Counted from the stretch's first letter, positions 25,925 to 36,011 are shown. The stretch is 64,000 bases of DNA from CAYNST01 sp964434105 (GCA_964434105.1 CAYSTJ010000015.1:22850-86849), one strand, 5' to 3'. Program-made: numbers and translations. Notes: generated by a model not told the origin, from the sequence alone.

Positions 25925-25965
25925 GAGAAGAAGCGACGGCTCCCGGGCTTGTCGCTTCACTTCTC
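25925..25965 (+). terminator. Hairpin between rpsB and tsf (possible attenuator)
   Basis: AAGCGAC (25931-25937) pairs with GTCGCTT (25951-25957), extended outward by GAGAAG with CTTCTC-like bases. There is no T-run. It could reduce read-through into tsf or stabilise the rpsB mRNA end. Confidence 0.5.
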
Positions 25966-26094
25966 ATTCAATCCGAGGGGACTCCCCTTGCATCCCTCCA
26001 GGGCGTGCATCCGGTGTGCGTCTATGAATTTTCAATGCATCGGCGTCGGGCTTCGACACGTCGCCCTGCCGGTGAAATATCGAGGACAGAACTC

Positions 26095-26967
26095 ATGGCA
26101 ATTTCTGCGGCAATGGTAAAAGAACTGCGCGAGCGTACAGGGCTCGGCATGATGGAGTGTAAGAAGGCGCTGGTTGAATCCGGTGGGGATATCGAGCTGG
26201 CCATTGAAAACCTGCGCAAGGCAAGCGGACTAAAAGCCGCCAAGAAAGCCAGCCGGACAGCGGCCGACGGTGTCGTCACCGCAAAAGTTGCCGATGACGG
26301 GAGCTTTGGTCTGATACTGGAAGTTAACAGCGAAACCGATTTTGTCGCCCGTGACGAAAATTTTCTGGGTTTCGTGCGAAAAGTGGCTGAAAAGGCGTTT
26401 TCCACCCGTCAGACGGATGTTGGTCAGTTGATGGAAGGTGAGCTTGAATCTTCCCGTGAAGCGCTGGTACAGAAGATCGGCGAAAACATCGGCGTGCGTC
26501 GTGTGATCAACCTGACGCCAGAAAACGGGGTTGTCGGTGCCTATGTGCACTCCAATAACCGTATCGCGGTACTGGTTGAGCTGAAAAACGGCAATATGGA
26601 ACTGGCGCGGGATGTTGCCATGCACGTGGCCGCCGTAAATCCCCAGGTCGTCAGGCCAGAGGATGTGCCGGCAGATCTGATCGAAAAAGAAAAGGATATC
26701 ATCAAGGCGCAGCCCGATATGGCTGGGAAGCCTGCTGAAATCGTCGAAAAGATGGTAATGGGTCGAATCGGCAAGTTTCTGAAGGAGGGTGCGCTTCTGG
26801 AGCAGCCATTCGTCAAAAATCCGGAGCTGACGGTGGGTGCGCTGGTCAAGCAGGCCGGTGCGGAAGTGATTCGCTTTGTCCGATTTGAAGTGGGCGAAGG
26901 TATTCAGAAAGAAGAATCAGATTTTGCCGCTGAGGTTGCTGCGCAGGTGCAGGCATCCAGAGGATAA
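26095..26967 (+). CDS. tsf: Elongation factor Ts
   Basis: Guanine-nucleotide exchange factor for EF-Tu, 290 residues. The N-terminal UBA-like domain carries ELRERTGLGMMECKKAL and the core carries ETDFVARDENF, which contacts EF-Tu. The start MAISAAMVKE at 26095 has GAGG upstream. The 90-nt open extension to 26005 is not family sequence. A rho-independent terminator follows. Confidence 0.98.
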   Translation: MAISAAMVKELRERTGLGMMECKKALVESGGDIELAIENLRKASGLKAAKKASRTAADGVVTAKVADDGSFGLILEVNSETDFVARDENFLGFVRKVAEKAFSTRQTDVGQLMEGELESSREALVQKIGENIGVRRVINLTPENGVVGAYVHSNNRIAVLVELKNGNMELARDVAMHVAAVNPQVVRPEDVPADLIEKEKDIIKAQPDMAGKPAEIVEKMVMGRIGKFLKEGALLEQPFVKNPELTVGALVKQAGAEVIRFVRFEVGEGIQKEESDFAAEVAAQVQASRG

Positions 26968-26987
26968 TCTGGCCGCTGGAAAGGCAG

Positions 26988-27013
26988 GGCGAGGGATATC
27001 CCTCGCCTTTTTT
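26988..27013 (+). terminator. Rho-independent terminator after tsf
   Basis: A perfect 20-base palindrome GGCGAGGGATATCCCTCGCC is followed by six T. It separates rpsB-tsf from pyrH-frr and the genes beyond. Confidence 0.9.
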
Positions 27014-27216
27014 ATGTAAGAGCGGGTGAACACATGCCGTGTCGCAAGTCGATTGCGGCAATAACAATCACGGTGCGACCACCTGCTATCGTGGATTTCC
27101 CCCAATATCCGGCCAGCCTGAGCGGCCGGTTCGAGTTTCTCCGACAAGATTTTGAGTGTTCATACACCGGTTTTAAGGGTAAACTTCGGCCCAAATTCAG
27201 GCCTGGAGAACGAATT

Positions 27217-27963
27217 ATGCCAACCCCGCGCGATCGAAAGTTCAAACGAATTCTGTTAAAACTCAGCGGTGAGCAGCTGATGGGTGACGAGGGTTTTGGG
27301 ATTGATCCCAAGGTTCTCGATAAAATGGCTTTGGAAATTGGCCAGCTGGTTGGTATCGGTGTGCAGGTCGGTCTGGTAATTGGTGGCGGCAACCTGTTTC
27401 GGGGTGCTGCTCTGCATCGCGCCGGGCTCGACCGCGTTACCGGCGACCACATGGGGATGCTGGCTACAGTCATGAATGCACTGGCCATGCGTGACGCTCT
27501 GGAGCGGTCCAATATTTCATCCAGCGTGATGTCGGCAATTCCCATGAGCGGTATTGTCGAACACTATGACAGGCGGCGCGCAATCCGGTTGCTGGAGCGG
27601 GGTGAAGTCGTTATCTTTTCTGCCGGTACCGGCAACCCCTTCTTTACCACGGATTCTGCGGCCTGCCTCAGGGGGATCGAAGTGGATGCGGAGCTGGTGC
27701 TGAAGGCGACCAAGGTGGATGGCGTGTATTCCGCTGACCCAATGAAGGACCCCACCGCGACGCGCTATCATCGGCTGAATTACGATCAGGTGCTGACCGA
27801 AAAACTCGGTGTTATGGATTTAACGGCCATTTGCCTGTGCCAGGAACACAGTATGCCAGTTCGGGTCTTCAAGATGGAGAAGCAGGGCGCTCTGCTGAAT
27901 ATAGTTGTAGGTGGCGATGAAGGTACTCTGATCGAGGATGAAAATCATGATAAACGAAATTAA
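27217..27963 (+). CDS. pyrH: UMP kinase
   Basis: Phosphorylates UMP to UDP and is a hexameric amino-acid-kinase family enzyme of 248 residues. Visible: FKRILLKLSGEQLMG, GGGNLFRG, GTGNPFFTTDSAA and the C-terminal ICLCQEHSMPVRVF. The start at 27217 follows GGAGA. The upstream frame to 27034 lies in the terminator region. The 203-nt gap from the tsf terminator should contain its promoter. It overlaps frr by 17 nt. Confidence 0.97.
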   Translation: MPTPRDRKFKRILLKLSGEQLMGDEGFGIDPKVLDKMALEIGQLVGIGVQVGLVIGGGNLFRGAALHRAGLDRVTGDHMGMLATVMNALAMRDALERSNISSSVMSAIPMSGIVEHYDRRRAIRLLERGEVVIFSAGTGNPFFTTDSAACLRGIEVDAELVLKATKVDGVYSADPMKDPTATRYHRLNYDQVLTEKLGVMDLTAICLCQEHSMPVRVFKMEKQGALLNIVVGGDEGTLIEDENHDKRN

Positions 27964-28504
27964 GAAAGATGCGCAGGAGCGCATGAAAAAAAGTGTGGAA
28001 GTGCTGGGTGTCAATTTTAACAAGATCCGCACAGGGCGTGCGCACCCGAGTATTCTCGATAGCATTGTGGTGTCCTATTACGGCTCTCCCACGCCATTGT
28101 CTCAGGTGGCTAACGTCAGTGTTCTGGACGCTCGCACTCTGTCGATCAGCCCCTGGGAAAAACAGGTGGTGCCCGAGATCGAAAAAGCAATCATGAAGTC
28201 CGATCTTGGATTGAACCCGGTGACCACCGGCGAGTTGATACGCGTACCTATGCCGCCGTTGACCGAAGAGACCCGCAAAGGCTTTATCAAGCAGGCGAGA
28301 AGCGAAGCCGAGCATGCACGTGTTTCAATCCGCAACATACGCCGCGATGCCAATACAGGCTTCAAGGATTTGCTGAAAGACAAGAGCATCAGCGAGGACG
28401 ACGAACGGCGTGCCCAGGATGAAATCCAGAAGTTGACTGACAGGTACATAGCGGAAGTGGATGCAGCGCTGGCGGCCAAAGAAAAAGATCTGCTGGAAAT
28501 TTAG
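27947..28504 (+). CDS. frr: Ribosome recycling factor
   Basis: Splits post-termination ribosomes with EF-G. It has 185 residues, the same as E. coli. MINEIKKDAQERM and the KIRTGRAHPSILD hairpin-hinge motif are diagnostic. The start at 27947 is chosen over 27938 because GAGG sits directly before 27938, giving correct spacing only to the second ATG. Its start overlaps the pyrH end. Confidence 0.97.
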   Translation: MINEIKKDAQERMKKSVEVLGVNFNKIRTGRAHPSILDSIVVSYYGSPTPLSQVANVSVLDARTLSISPWEKQVVPEIEKAIMKSDLGLNPVTTGELIRVPMPPLTEETRKGFIKQARSEAEHARVSIRNIRRDANTGFKDLLKDKSISEDDERRAQDEIQKLTDRYIAEVDAALAAKEKDLLEI

Positions 28505-28525
28505 GCCGACTGACAGGGGATTTGA

Positions 28526-29278
28526 GTGACTTCAGAATCGTTACGGCATGTTGCCATTATCATGGATGGCAATAATCGTTGGGCCAAACGAGAGGGCAAA
28601 AGCGGAATCGCAGGCCATCGAGCCGGTGTCGAACGGATTCGCGACGTATTGCAGGCCTGTCGTGAAAACGGGGTGGAGGTGCTGACACTGTTTGCTTTCA
28701 GCAGTGAAAACTGGCGCAGACCCTCCCGTGAAGTGGAAGCGCTGATGGGACTGTTCTACAACTACCTGAAAAAGGAAGCGAGAGAGCTGGCCCGTGAGAG
28801 AGTCAGGCTGCGGGTTATCGGCAACCGGGCCCGCTTTGGTCCCAAACTGAAAACGGCAATCGAAGAAGCTGAGCATATCGCCGGATCGGGCGACAGTACG
28901 CTGGTCATTGCGGCGGATTATGGCGGTCAATGGGATATCCTGGAGGCGTCACGCAAAGTCACGCAGGAAGTGCAGGCCGGGCGGATGTCAGCGGACGCGG
29001 TTGATGAGCGTACGTTTGAACAGTATTTATCAACCGCCGATCTGCCGCCACTGGATTTGCTGATCCGAACCGGGGGAGAGGTCCGCATCAGTAACTTTCT
29101 GCTCTGGCAGGGTGCCTACGCAGAACTTTATTTCAGTCCGTTGTTGTGGCCAGAGTTCGACGCCCGTGCGTTGCGAGACGCCGTCGCCGATTTTTATGGC
29201 AGGCAGCGTCGGTTCGGCCATACCAGCGAGCAGCTGGCCGGTGGGCTCAAGCCGCGTAGGGATCCCGGTCGTGCTTAA
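28526..29278 (+). CDS. uppS: Undecaprenyl pyrophosphate synthase
   Basis: A cis-prenyltransferase making the C55 lipid carrier for peptidoglycan and O-antigen, 250 residues. Visible: the MDGNNRWAKREGK active-site start (catalytic Asp), the HRAGVERIRDV helix, FAFSSENWRRP and RTGGEVRISNFLLWQ. The GTG start at 28526 follows GGGGA. It overlaps cdsA by 8 nt. Confidence 0.97.
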   Translation: MTSESLRHVAIIMDGNNRWAKREGKSGIAGHRAGVERIRDVLQACRENGVEVLTLFAFSSENWRRPSREVEALMGLFYNYLKKEARELARERVRLRVIGNRARFGPKLKTAIEEAEHIAGSGDSTLVIAADYGGQWDILEASRKVTQEVQAGRMSADAVDERTFEQYLSTADLPPLDLLIRTGGEVRISNFLLWQGAYAELYFSPLLWPEFDARALRDAVADFYGRQRRFGHTSEQLAGGLKPRRDPGRA

Positions 29279-30086
29279 GCAAAGGGTCATAACGGCCCTG
29301 CTTCTGACACTGGTATTTCTGGGAATTCTGTTCCTGGCGCCGGCGGTGGCTTTTCATGTATTCGCGGCAATTGTGGTTTTGGCCGCAGCCTGGGAATGGG
29401 CAAATCTCTGCGGTTATTCATCCGCGTGGCAGCGCGCCGCCTACGTGGCCGTTATGACGGCCGTTGCTGCATTATTGGGCTGGCTGCTGCTGCAGCAATG
29501 GATCAATATGCAGCAGCTGTTAATGGTCGCGGCCGGTTGGTGGGCGATTGCACTATTGTGGGTGCAGGGGTATCCGGCCAGTAGAATCCTGTGGGGGGCA
29601 CCGTCGATAAGGGCTGTGATGGGCGGACTGGTATTGTTGCCTACCGGGTTTTCCCTGGTCACACTGCGTAACCTGCAGGATGGTGAGCTGTGGATTCTCG
29701 CAGCGGTATTGATTGTGGCGGCGGCCGATATTGGTGCCTATTTCAGTGGGCGTCGCTGGGGGCGGCGCAAACTGGCGCCTTCGGTCAGCCCGGGAAAGTC
29801 GTGGGAGGGCGTGGCTGGTGGGGTACTCGCAGCCACCCTGACTTTTGGTATCTTTCTCGTGTTGCGGGGTGAGACGTTTTCGAATTGGCTGGTGTTGATT
29901 GCCATGCCGACGGCGCTGATTTCTGTGCTCGGAGACCTGCTGGAAAGTATGTTGAAGCGTCACCGCGGGATCAAGGACTCGGGGCGTATGCTGCCCGGGC
30001 ATGGCGGCGTATTGGACAGGGTGGATGGCCTGGCGGCGGCGGTGCCCATTTTTACGCTCGCGCTCCTTGTTATGACGAGGGGCTGA
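29271..30086 (+). CDS. cdsA: Phosphatidate cytidylyltransferase
   Basis: An integral membrane enzyme making CDP-diacylglycerol from phosphatidate and CTP, 271 residues with about seven to eight membrane helices. The C-terminal family signature is intact: SVLGDLLESMLKRHRGIKD followed by PGHGGVLDRVDG. The GTG start at 29271 lies inside the uppS end, and the 30086 stop overlaps the dxr ATG (TGATG). Confidence 0.96.
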   Translation: MLKQRVITALLLTLVFLGILFLAPAVAFHVFAAIVVLAAAWEWANLCGYSSAWQRAAYVAVMTAVAALLGWLLLQQWINMQQLLMVAAGWWAIALLWVQGYPASRILWGAPSIRAVMGGLVLLPTGFSLVTLRNLQDGELWILAAVLIVAAADIGAYFSGRRWGRRKLAPSVSPGKSWEGVAGGVLAATLTFGIFLVLRGETFSNWLVLIAMPTALISVLGDLLESMLKRHRGIKDSGRMLPGHGGVLDRVDGLAAAVPIFTLALLVMTRG

Positions 30087-31267
30087 TGGAGCAGTTGACG
30101 ATACTGGGATCTACCGGCTCAATCGGAATCAGTACGCTTGATGTTGTGGCGCTTCATCCGGATCGATTTGCCGTGTTTGCACTGACGGCTCACCACCAGG
30201 TGGAGCTCATGGCGCAGCAGATCCTTCAGTTTCAACCGAAGTTCGCAGTCATGCGGGATGCAGGTGCTGCGAAGCGACTTCAGCAGCGCCTGCCGGCAGG
30301 TAGCTGTCCGACCAGGATATTGTCGGGGGCCGATGATCTGCGTGCGGTAGCCGAGGCGTCGGAGGTCGATGTGGTGGTTGCCGCGATCGTCGGGGCTGCC
30401 GGTCTGTTACCGACACTGGCCGCTATCTCGTCTGGCAAAAAAGTCCTGCTGGCCAATAAAGAATCTTTGGTTATGGCTGGTGCGCTGATGATGCGTCGTG
30501 TACGCAAGTCCGGCGCTCGGCTTCTGCCGGTCGATAGCGAGCATAATGCCATTTTCCAGTGTCTGCCGCCGGATTTTGGGAGCCTGTCCGCAGCGGGTGT
30601 GCGTAAACTGCTGCTAACAGGTTCCGGTGGCCCGTTCCGCGATGCACCGCTGGACTCGCTGTACGGCGTGACGCCGCAACAGGCGTGCGCGCATCCCAAC
30701 TGGAGTATGGGACAGAAGATTTCGGTGGATTCAGCCACCATGATGAACAAGGGTCTGGAATTTATCGAAGCCTGCTGGCTTTTCGATGCGGCCCCCTCCG
30801 CGATCAAGGTAGTGGTTCATCCGCAGAGCATTATTCACTCCATGGTCGAATATGTCGACGGATCCGTTCTGGCACAGATGGGGCAGCCCGATATGCGGAC
30901 ACCGATCGCACATTGCCTTGGCTGGCCGCAGAGACTGGCCGGCCCGGTGGAAAGTCTGGATTTCTGGACGCTGGGTGCGCTGGAGTTTAAAGAGCCTGAT
31001 ACCCGACGCTTTGCCTGCCTCCAGCTGGCAATGGACGCCATGCAGTCAGGTGGAACCGCGCCAGCGGCTCTGAACGCCGCCAATGAAATTGCAGTCGAGC
31101 GCTTTTTGCAGGGTCGCATCCGTTTTCCCGATATCGCGTCGACGGTGAACGCGGTGATGCAGAAGTGGAAGAATGGCGAACCAGACAGCCTTGAAGCGGT
31201 CTTATATGCGGATCAGATTGCCCGTGATATGGCGGACGGGATTATCCGGCAGCAGTTTTCGGTGTAA
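30086..31267 (+). CDS. dxr: 1-deoxy-D-xylulose 5-phosphate reductoisomerase
   Basis: The second step of the MEP isoprenoid pathway, NADPH-dependent, 393 residues. Visible: the nucleotide motif GSTGSIG, the LANKESLVMAG loop, metal and substrate residues in PVDSEHNAIFQ, and the GSGGPFRD and NWSMGQKISVDSATMMNKG segments. It is coupled to cdsA by a one-base overlap. It supplies isoprenoid precursors that UppS, in the same run, uses. Confidence 0.97.
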   Translation: MEQLTILGSTGSIGISTLDVVALHPDRFAVFALTAHHQVELMAQQILQFQPKFAVMRDAGAAKRLQQRLPAGSCPTRILSGADDLRAVAEASEVDVVVAAIVGAAGLLPTLAAISSGKKVLLANKESLVMAGALMMRRVRKSGARLLPVDSEHNAIFQCLPPDFGSLSAAGVRKLLLTGSGGPFRDAPLDSLYGVTPQQACAHPNWSMGQKISVDSATMMNKGLEFIEACWLFDAAPSAIKVVVHPQSIIHSMVEYVDGSVLAQMGQPDMRTPIAHCLGWPQRLAGPVESLDFWTLGALEFKEPDTRRFACLQLAMDAMQSGGTAPAALNAANEIAVERFLQGRIRFPDIASTVNAVMQKWKNGEPDSLEAVLYADQIARDMADGIIRQQFSV

Positions 31268-31317
31268 CAGCAATCAAATATGCGTGGTACAGGCGCTGGC
31301 GCCTATAGAGGATGTTT

Positions 31318-32673
31318 ATGGATTTTTTGCAAACGCTGATCGGCTTTTGTGTGGCCTTGTTTATTTTGGTCAGCGTCCACGAATTCGGACATTTTTACGT
31401 CGCTCGTCGCTGTGGCGTAAAGGTGCTGCGGTTCTGTATCGGGTTGGGCAAACCCGTCTGGTCTGTGCGGGACAGGCATGGAACGGAATTTGGCATCGCT
31501 GCCATACCGTTGGGTGGCTACGTCAAAATGCTGGACGAGCGCGAAGTCGATGTCCCTGCGGACCAGAAGCACCTCAGCTATAACAGCAAGTCGGTGTGGC
31601 AGAGAATCGCGATTCTGGCCGCCGGTCCGATGGCGAATTTTCTTCTGGCCATACTGGTTTTCTGGGGTATTGCGGCATTCAAGGGCAGTATCGGTATCAG
31701 CCCTGTCGTCGCAGAAGTCATACCGGATTCTCCGGCAGCGCAGGCGGGTATCGAACCCGGGCATCAGATAGCCGCTGTTGACGGTACCCCCACACCCACT
31801 CGTCAGGCCGTCTACGAAAGGCTGCTGGGTCGACTGGGCGAAAGCGGGGTGGTACAGATTTCCGTCAGTTCGCCGGGGTCGGATCTACAGGAAAGTCGCC
31901 AGGTACGGTTGCAGGACTGGATGCGAGGCACTACAGATCCAGATCCGGCTGAAGGTCTGGGCATCACATTTTTTCGCCCCGCCGCCGTAGTGGCTGATGT
32001 TGTCGCCGACAGTCCCGCCGCGGCTGCCGGGCTGCAAAAAGGAGACGAACTCAAGGCCGTAGATGGCGAATCCATCACCTCTCTCAATAACTGGATAAAC
32101 TACGTGCGGGCCAGACCGGGGCAAAGCATTGCGCTGGACGTTTTGCGCGACGGGCACACGCAGACGCTGCACGTCACGCCTGCGGGCGTGACCGCAGAAG
32201 ATGGCGCCACGTTTGGTCAGGTTGGTGTGCAGGTGACGGAGTCCGCCTGGCCGGAAGACATGATTATTCGTCAGAACTTCGGTATCGTGGGGTCCCTGGT
32301 CGAAGGCGCCAGAAAAACCTGGCAAACCTCCGGCTTTGTATTAATGTCCCTCAAAAAACTGATTGTCGGAGAGATATCTACAAAAAACTTGAGTGGCCCA
32401 ATCGGCATTGCTAAAGTTGCCGGCGATCATGCCCGGGCGGGCATCCCTTATTTTATTGAATTTCTTGCCATTTTGAGTATCTACCTGGGAGTGCTCAATC
32501 TTTTGCCTATCCCTATTCTGGACGGCGGGCATATCCTGTACTGCCTGGTGGAGGCTGTAAAAGGTAGCCCGGTTTCCGAGCGGATTCAGGTCATGGGCTA
32601 TAGCGCTGGTTTGATGCTTCTCGCCGGGGTTATGGTACTTGCGTTTTACAACGATATCCTGCGACTGTACTGA
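31318..32673 (+). CDS. rseP: Site-2 intramembrane zinc protease RseP
   Basis: Cleaves the anti-sigma factor RseA and signal-peptide remnants in the inner membrane, about 451 residues. The zinc motif HEFGH is in the first membrane helix, the second metal site is in NLLPIPILDGGH, and two PDZ domains (about residues 130-200 and 215-300) lie between them in the periplasm. The start at 31318 follows GAGG, and 31312 is the less well-spaced alternative. Confidence 0.96.
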   Translation: MDFLQTLIGFCVALFILVSVHEFGHFYVARRCGVKVLRFCIGLGKPVWSVRDRHGTEFGIAAIPLGGYVKMLDEREVDVPADQKHLSYNSKSVWQRIAILAAGPMANFLLAILVFWGIAAFKGSIGISPVVAEVIPDSPAAQAGIEPGHQIAAVDGTPTPTRQAVYERLLGRLGESGVVQISVSSPGSDLQESRQVRLQDWMRGTTDPDPAEGLGITFFRPAAVVADVVADSPAAAAGLQKGDELKAVDGESITSLNNWINYVRARPGQSIALDVLRDGHTQTLHVTPAGVTAEDGATFGQVGVQVTESAWPEDMIIRQNFGIVGSLVEGARKTWQTSGFVLMSLKKLIVGEISTKNLSGPIGIAKVAGDHARAGIPYFIEFLAILSIYLGVLNLLPIPILDGGHILYCLVEAVKGSPVSERIQVMGYSAGLMLLAGVMVLAFYNDILRLY

Positions 32674-32724
32674 TCGTGATCCAGACGCATTCCGTTAACC
32701 CTGTTTGTCAACGATAACTAATCT

Positions 32725-35406
32725 GTGAATCTGCTTTTGAAAAATAAAAAATCAATTTTCCTTCTGAGTCTTGTCCTGGGATTATCTGCCCAGGTTGAAG
32801 CCCAAAATTTACGTATCTCCGATATCCGGGTTGAGGGTTTGCAGCGGGTTTCCGCGAGCCCGGTGTTCGCTGCCCTGCCATTACAGGTTGGCGATCAAGT
32901 TGACACGGTGGCGGTGCGCACGGCGATCCGCTCGTTGTTTGCTACGGGTTTTTTTGATGACGTGGAAGTGCTGCAGGATGGCAGTGTGCTGATCGTCAGA
33001 CTGAAGGAGCGACCGACGATCAGCGAGATTACCATCGAGGGAAACAAAGCCATCAAAACAGAGATGCTGCAGGAGGCCATGACCGAAAACGATCTGGCGG
33101 AAGGGCAGATTTTCCAGCGCAGCATGCTGGATACCATCGTCAACGAGTTGGAGCGCCAGTATGTCGCGCAGGGCCGCTATGCGGCGGAAGTGACTGCAAC
33201 AGTATCGGAGTTGCCGAACAATCAGGTATCGGTAAAAGTGCTAGTTGACGAAGGCAAGGTCGCGGCACTGAAGCACATCAATATCGTGGGAAATCAGGCA
33301 TTCAACAACGAGGAATTGCTTGAGCTGTTTGAATCCCGGACTACCGGCTGGCTCTCCTGGCTTACCAATAATGATCGGTACGCCCGGGAAAAGCTGCGCG
33401 GCGATATCGAGAAACTCGAGTCCCATTACCTGGACCGCGGATACCTCGATTTCGAAGTGATTTCAACACAGGTGTCATTGAGTCCCGATCAGAAATCCGT
33501 TTACGTCACGCTGAATATCAAAGAGGGTGATGTTTATACCGTTGAGAACATTAATCTTGCCGGTGAGCTGATTGTCGAAGAGTCCAGTATTCGGCGTCTG
33601 GTTCTGCTAAATGAGGGTAGAACATTTTCACAGGTTCTGATGACGGAGACGTCCGAATATATTACCCGGCTTATGGGTAATGCCGGCTATACCAACGCAG
33701 AAGTTGAAGGAATTCCGGAACCCAACCCGGAAACCAATACGGTCGATGTGACCTTCCTGATTAATCCGGGCGACCGGGTATATGTACGTCGTATCGGATT
33801 CCGCGGCAATACCCGTACCCAGGACGAAGTGTTACGGCGCGAGATGCGACAGATGGAAGGTTCATCGGCGTCCAACGCGAGAATCGAACAGGGCAAGGTG
33901 CGCCTGGAGCGACTTGGCTTTTTTAAAGGTGTGGAAGTTGAGACCAGCGACGTGCCAGGGACCAGTGACCTGGTCGATCTGGAATATACAGTGGAAGAGC
34001 AGCCCTCTGGCGCTATCAATGCCAGTATCGGCTACGGACAGGTTACCGGCGTGATGCTCGGTGCATCGCTGCAGCAAAACAACTGGCTGGGGACGGGCAA
34101 GCAGGTCGGCGTTTCTGTGCAGCACAGCACCTATCAAACCCTCTATAACCTGTCGTACAACGATCCCTATTTCACGCCGGACGGCGTGAGTCGCGGTATC
34201 ACGCTGTTTTATAACGCCCGGGACTACAGTAAGATTCGCGTCTCATCCTATACCACAGACAGCTATGGGGTTAGCCTGAATTTCGGCTATCCGATTTCCG
34301 AGATTCAGCGGCTGAATTTCGGGGCAGGCTATACCCATCTCGAAGTGCGCACCGGACAGCACTCGCCTCAGGAGATTCAGCGCACACCGTTTCTCGATCT
34401 GGAAAATCAGACCTACTTTTATACGACCGAGGAAGCGCAGCGCAATCTGCAACAGGGCGGCGGTGGATTTATCGAAGATTTCAGCCTGAGTTCAGGGATG
34501 GTCACGCAAGATATGCTGACCGACACGACACCGGGCTTTATTGACCGCTTTGGCAGTAAATTTGATACGTTCAGTCTCAAGGCTGGCTGGTTGAGAAGTA
34601 CATTGAACCGCGGGATATTCGCCACGCGAGGCAGCCGTCAAAGCCTGCAGCTGGAGGTGACGGTGCCAGGCAGCGACCTGGAGTACTACACAGTGCAGTA
34701 TGACGGGCAGGTATTCAAGCCGATCAATGACGATTTCACCCTGCGTTTCCGGACGTCCCTGGGTTATGGGGATGGCTATGGCGATATGGATCGACTGCCG
34801 TTTTTCAAAAACTATTACGCCGGTGGCTACGGATCGATTCGCGGATTTGATCGTAGTTCGGTAGGACCCAAGTCCTCGTATCCTTCGCATTACATCGAGG
34901 TGCCGATCGAATACCGTGCGGTCGATCAAAATGGCGACGGAATAAACGATGGCCATGTCGTGGCCAATAGAGGTTACCTGCTCTGTGATGAATATGTCGA
35001 GCTCGGGGAGCCATACCCCGGTGCGCTGCCCTTGGTGGGCTGTGAAGCGGGAGAATTGGCTCGGAGATATCAATCCGTAGATCGGCGCTATCAGAATTTC
35101 GGCGGTAATATCTTGGTTGAAGGAGGCGCTGAACTGCTATTTCCAATCCCCTTTATAGAGGATCAGAGGTCCATGCAGCTGTCGCTGTTTATTGATGCCG
35201 GTAATGTATTCGACACCAATTGCAGCCCGTCGCAAAACAGTTGCACGGACCTGGATATTGATGAAATCCGGGTGTCGGCCGGCATTAGCCTTAACTGGTT
35301 ATCCGCCATGGGGCCATTGACATTCAGTTGGGGTAAACCGCTTGTTTGGGATAAGCAACAGGATCTGCGCGAGTCCTTCCAGTTTTCACTCGGGCAACCG
35401 TTTTAG
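32725..35406 (+). CDS. bamA: Outer-membrane protein assembly factor BamA
   Basis: The Omp85 insertase of the BAM complex. It has 893 residues, some 80 more than E. coli BamA. Signal peptide ends at VEAQ, then five POTRA domains (to about 430) and the 16-strand barrel with the conserved lid-lock motif as IRGF (about 706-709) and a terminal Phe. Much of the extra length is in loop 6 after IRGF, which carries a calcium-type motif DQNGDGINDG (about 734-743) and two Cys (about 754 and 773). The start is GTG at 32725. It precedes skp. Confidence 0.96.
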   Translation: MNLLLKNKKSIFLLSLVLGLSAQVEAQNLRISDIRVEGLQRVSASPVFAALPLQVGDQVDTVAVRTAIRSLFATGFFDDVEVLQDGSVLIVRLKERPTISEITIEGNKAIKTEMLQEAMTENDLAEGQIFQRSMLDTIVNELERQYVAQGRYAAEVTATVSELPNNQVSVKVLVDEGKVAALKHINIVGNQAFNNEELLELFESRTTGWLSWLTNNDRYAREKLRGDIEKLESHYLDRGYLDFEVISTQVSLSPDQKSVYVTLNIKEGDVYTVENINLAGELIVEESSIRRLVLLNEGRTFSQVLMTETSEYITRLMGNAGYTNAEVEGIPEPNPETNTVDVTFLINPGDRVYVRRIGFRGNTRTQDEVLRREMRQMEGSSASNARIEQGKVRLERLGFFKGVEVETSDVPGTSDLVDLEYTVEEQPSGAINASIGYGQVTGVMLGASLQQNNWLGTGKQVGVSVQHSTYQTLYNLSYNDPYFTPDGVSRGITLFYNARDYSKIRVSSYTTDSYGVSLNFGYPISEIQRLNFGAGYTHLEVRTGQHSPQEIQRTPFLDLENQTYFYTTEEAQRNLQQGGGGFIEDFSLSSGMVTQDMLTDTTPGFIDRFGSKFDTFSLKAGWLRSTLNRGIFATRGSRQSLQLEVTVPGSDLEYYTVQYDGQVFKPINDDFTLRFRTSLGYGDGYGDMDRLPFFKNYYAGGYGSIRGFDRSSVGPKSSYPSHYIEVPIEYRAVDQNGDGINDGHVVANRGYLLCDEYVELGEPYPGALPLVGCEAGELARRYQSVDRRYQNFGGNILVEGGAELLFPIPFIEDQRSMQLSLFIDAGNVFDTNCSPSQNSCTDLDIDEIRVSAGISLNWLSAMGPLTFSWGKPLVWDKQQDLRESFQFSLGQPF

Positions 35407-35453
35407 CGCGACTGGCACTTAACGAATCCATACTTTTGTTTAGGAGAATGTGC

Positions 35454-36011
35454 ATGAGAATACGAATTTTTGCCGTGGCCTGTTTACTGGCAATACTGTC
35501 ACCACTGGCTCAGGCCGCTGGTGCGACCAAAGTTGCTGTGCTTGATCTTCAGGCGGTCGTTTTGTTGTCGGAGGCCGGTCAGAGCGGCATGAAAGAGCTG
35601 GAAAAAAACGCAGACTACACGTCATTGCTGAATCAACTGGAAGATATGGATGCCGAAATCAAAGGTATGGACGATGAGCTGAAAGGCAAGGGCCTCACCT
35701 GGGGTGAAGACCAGAAGCAGCAGCACAGAGAAAAAATGAGTGAGCTTGTGAAGGAACGTCAAGGTGGTTTGCTGACGCTGAATCGCGCGCGGGAATCGGT
35801 ATTTATGCAAATGCTTGGCGCCATGGAACCCGCAATCGCAGAAGCGCTTGAAGAAGTCATGAAGGCTGAAGATATTGAACTGATTGTGGACAGTAAATCA
35901 GTCGTGCATAAAACACCCGCGGCGGATATAACGGCCATGGTGGTCGAGAAGCTGAATAAGATGAACGCCGCCGCGAAAGCGAATCAGAAGAACAACAACA
36001 GTAAAAAATAG
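35454..36011 (+). CDS. skp: Periplasmic chaperone Skp (OmpH)
   Basis: A trimeric holdase for unfolded outer-membrane proteins on their way to BamA. It has 185 residues with signal peptide ending at LAQAA, a conserved KVAVLDLQAVVLLS first strand, and a long helical coiled-coil arm (about 40-130), then a C-terminal strand ELIVDSKSVVHK. The Shine-Dalgarno AGGAG is spaced for the ATG at 35454. A palindromic element begins 2 nt after the stop codon. Confidence 0.93.
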   Translation: MRIRIFAVACLLAILSPLAQAAGATKVAVLDLQAVVLLSEAGQSGMKELEKNADYTSLLNQLEDMDAEIKGMDDELKGKGLTWGEDQKQQHREKMSELVKERQGGLLTLNRARESVFMQMLGAMEPAIAEALEEVMKAEDIELIVDSKSVVHKTPAADITAMVVEKLNKMNAAAKANQKNNNSKK

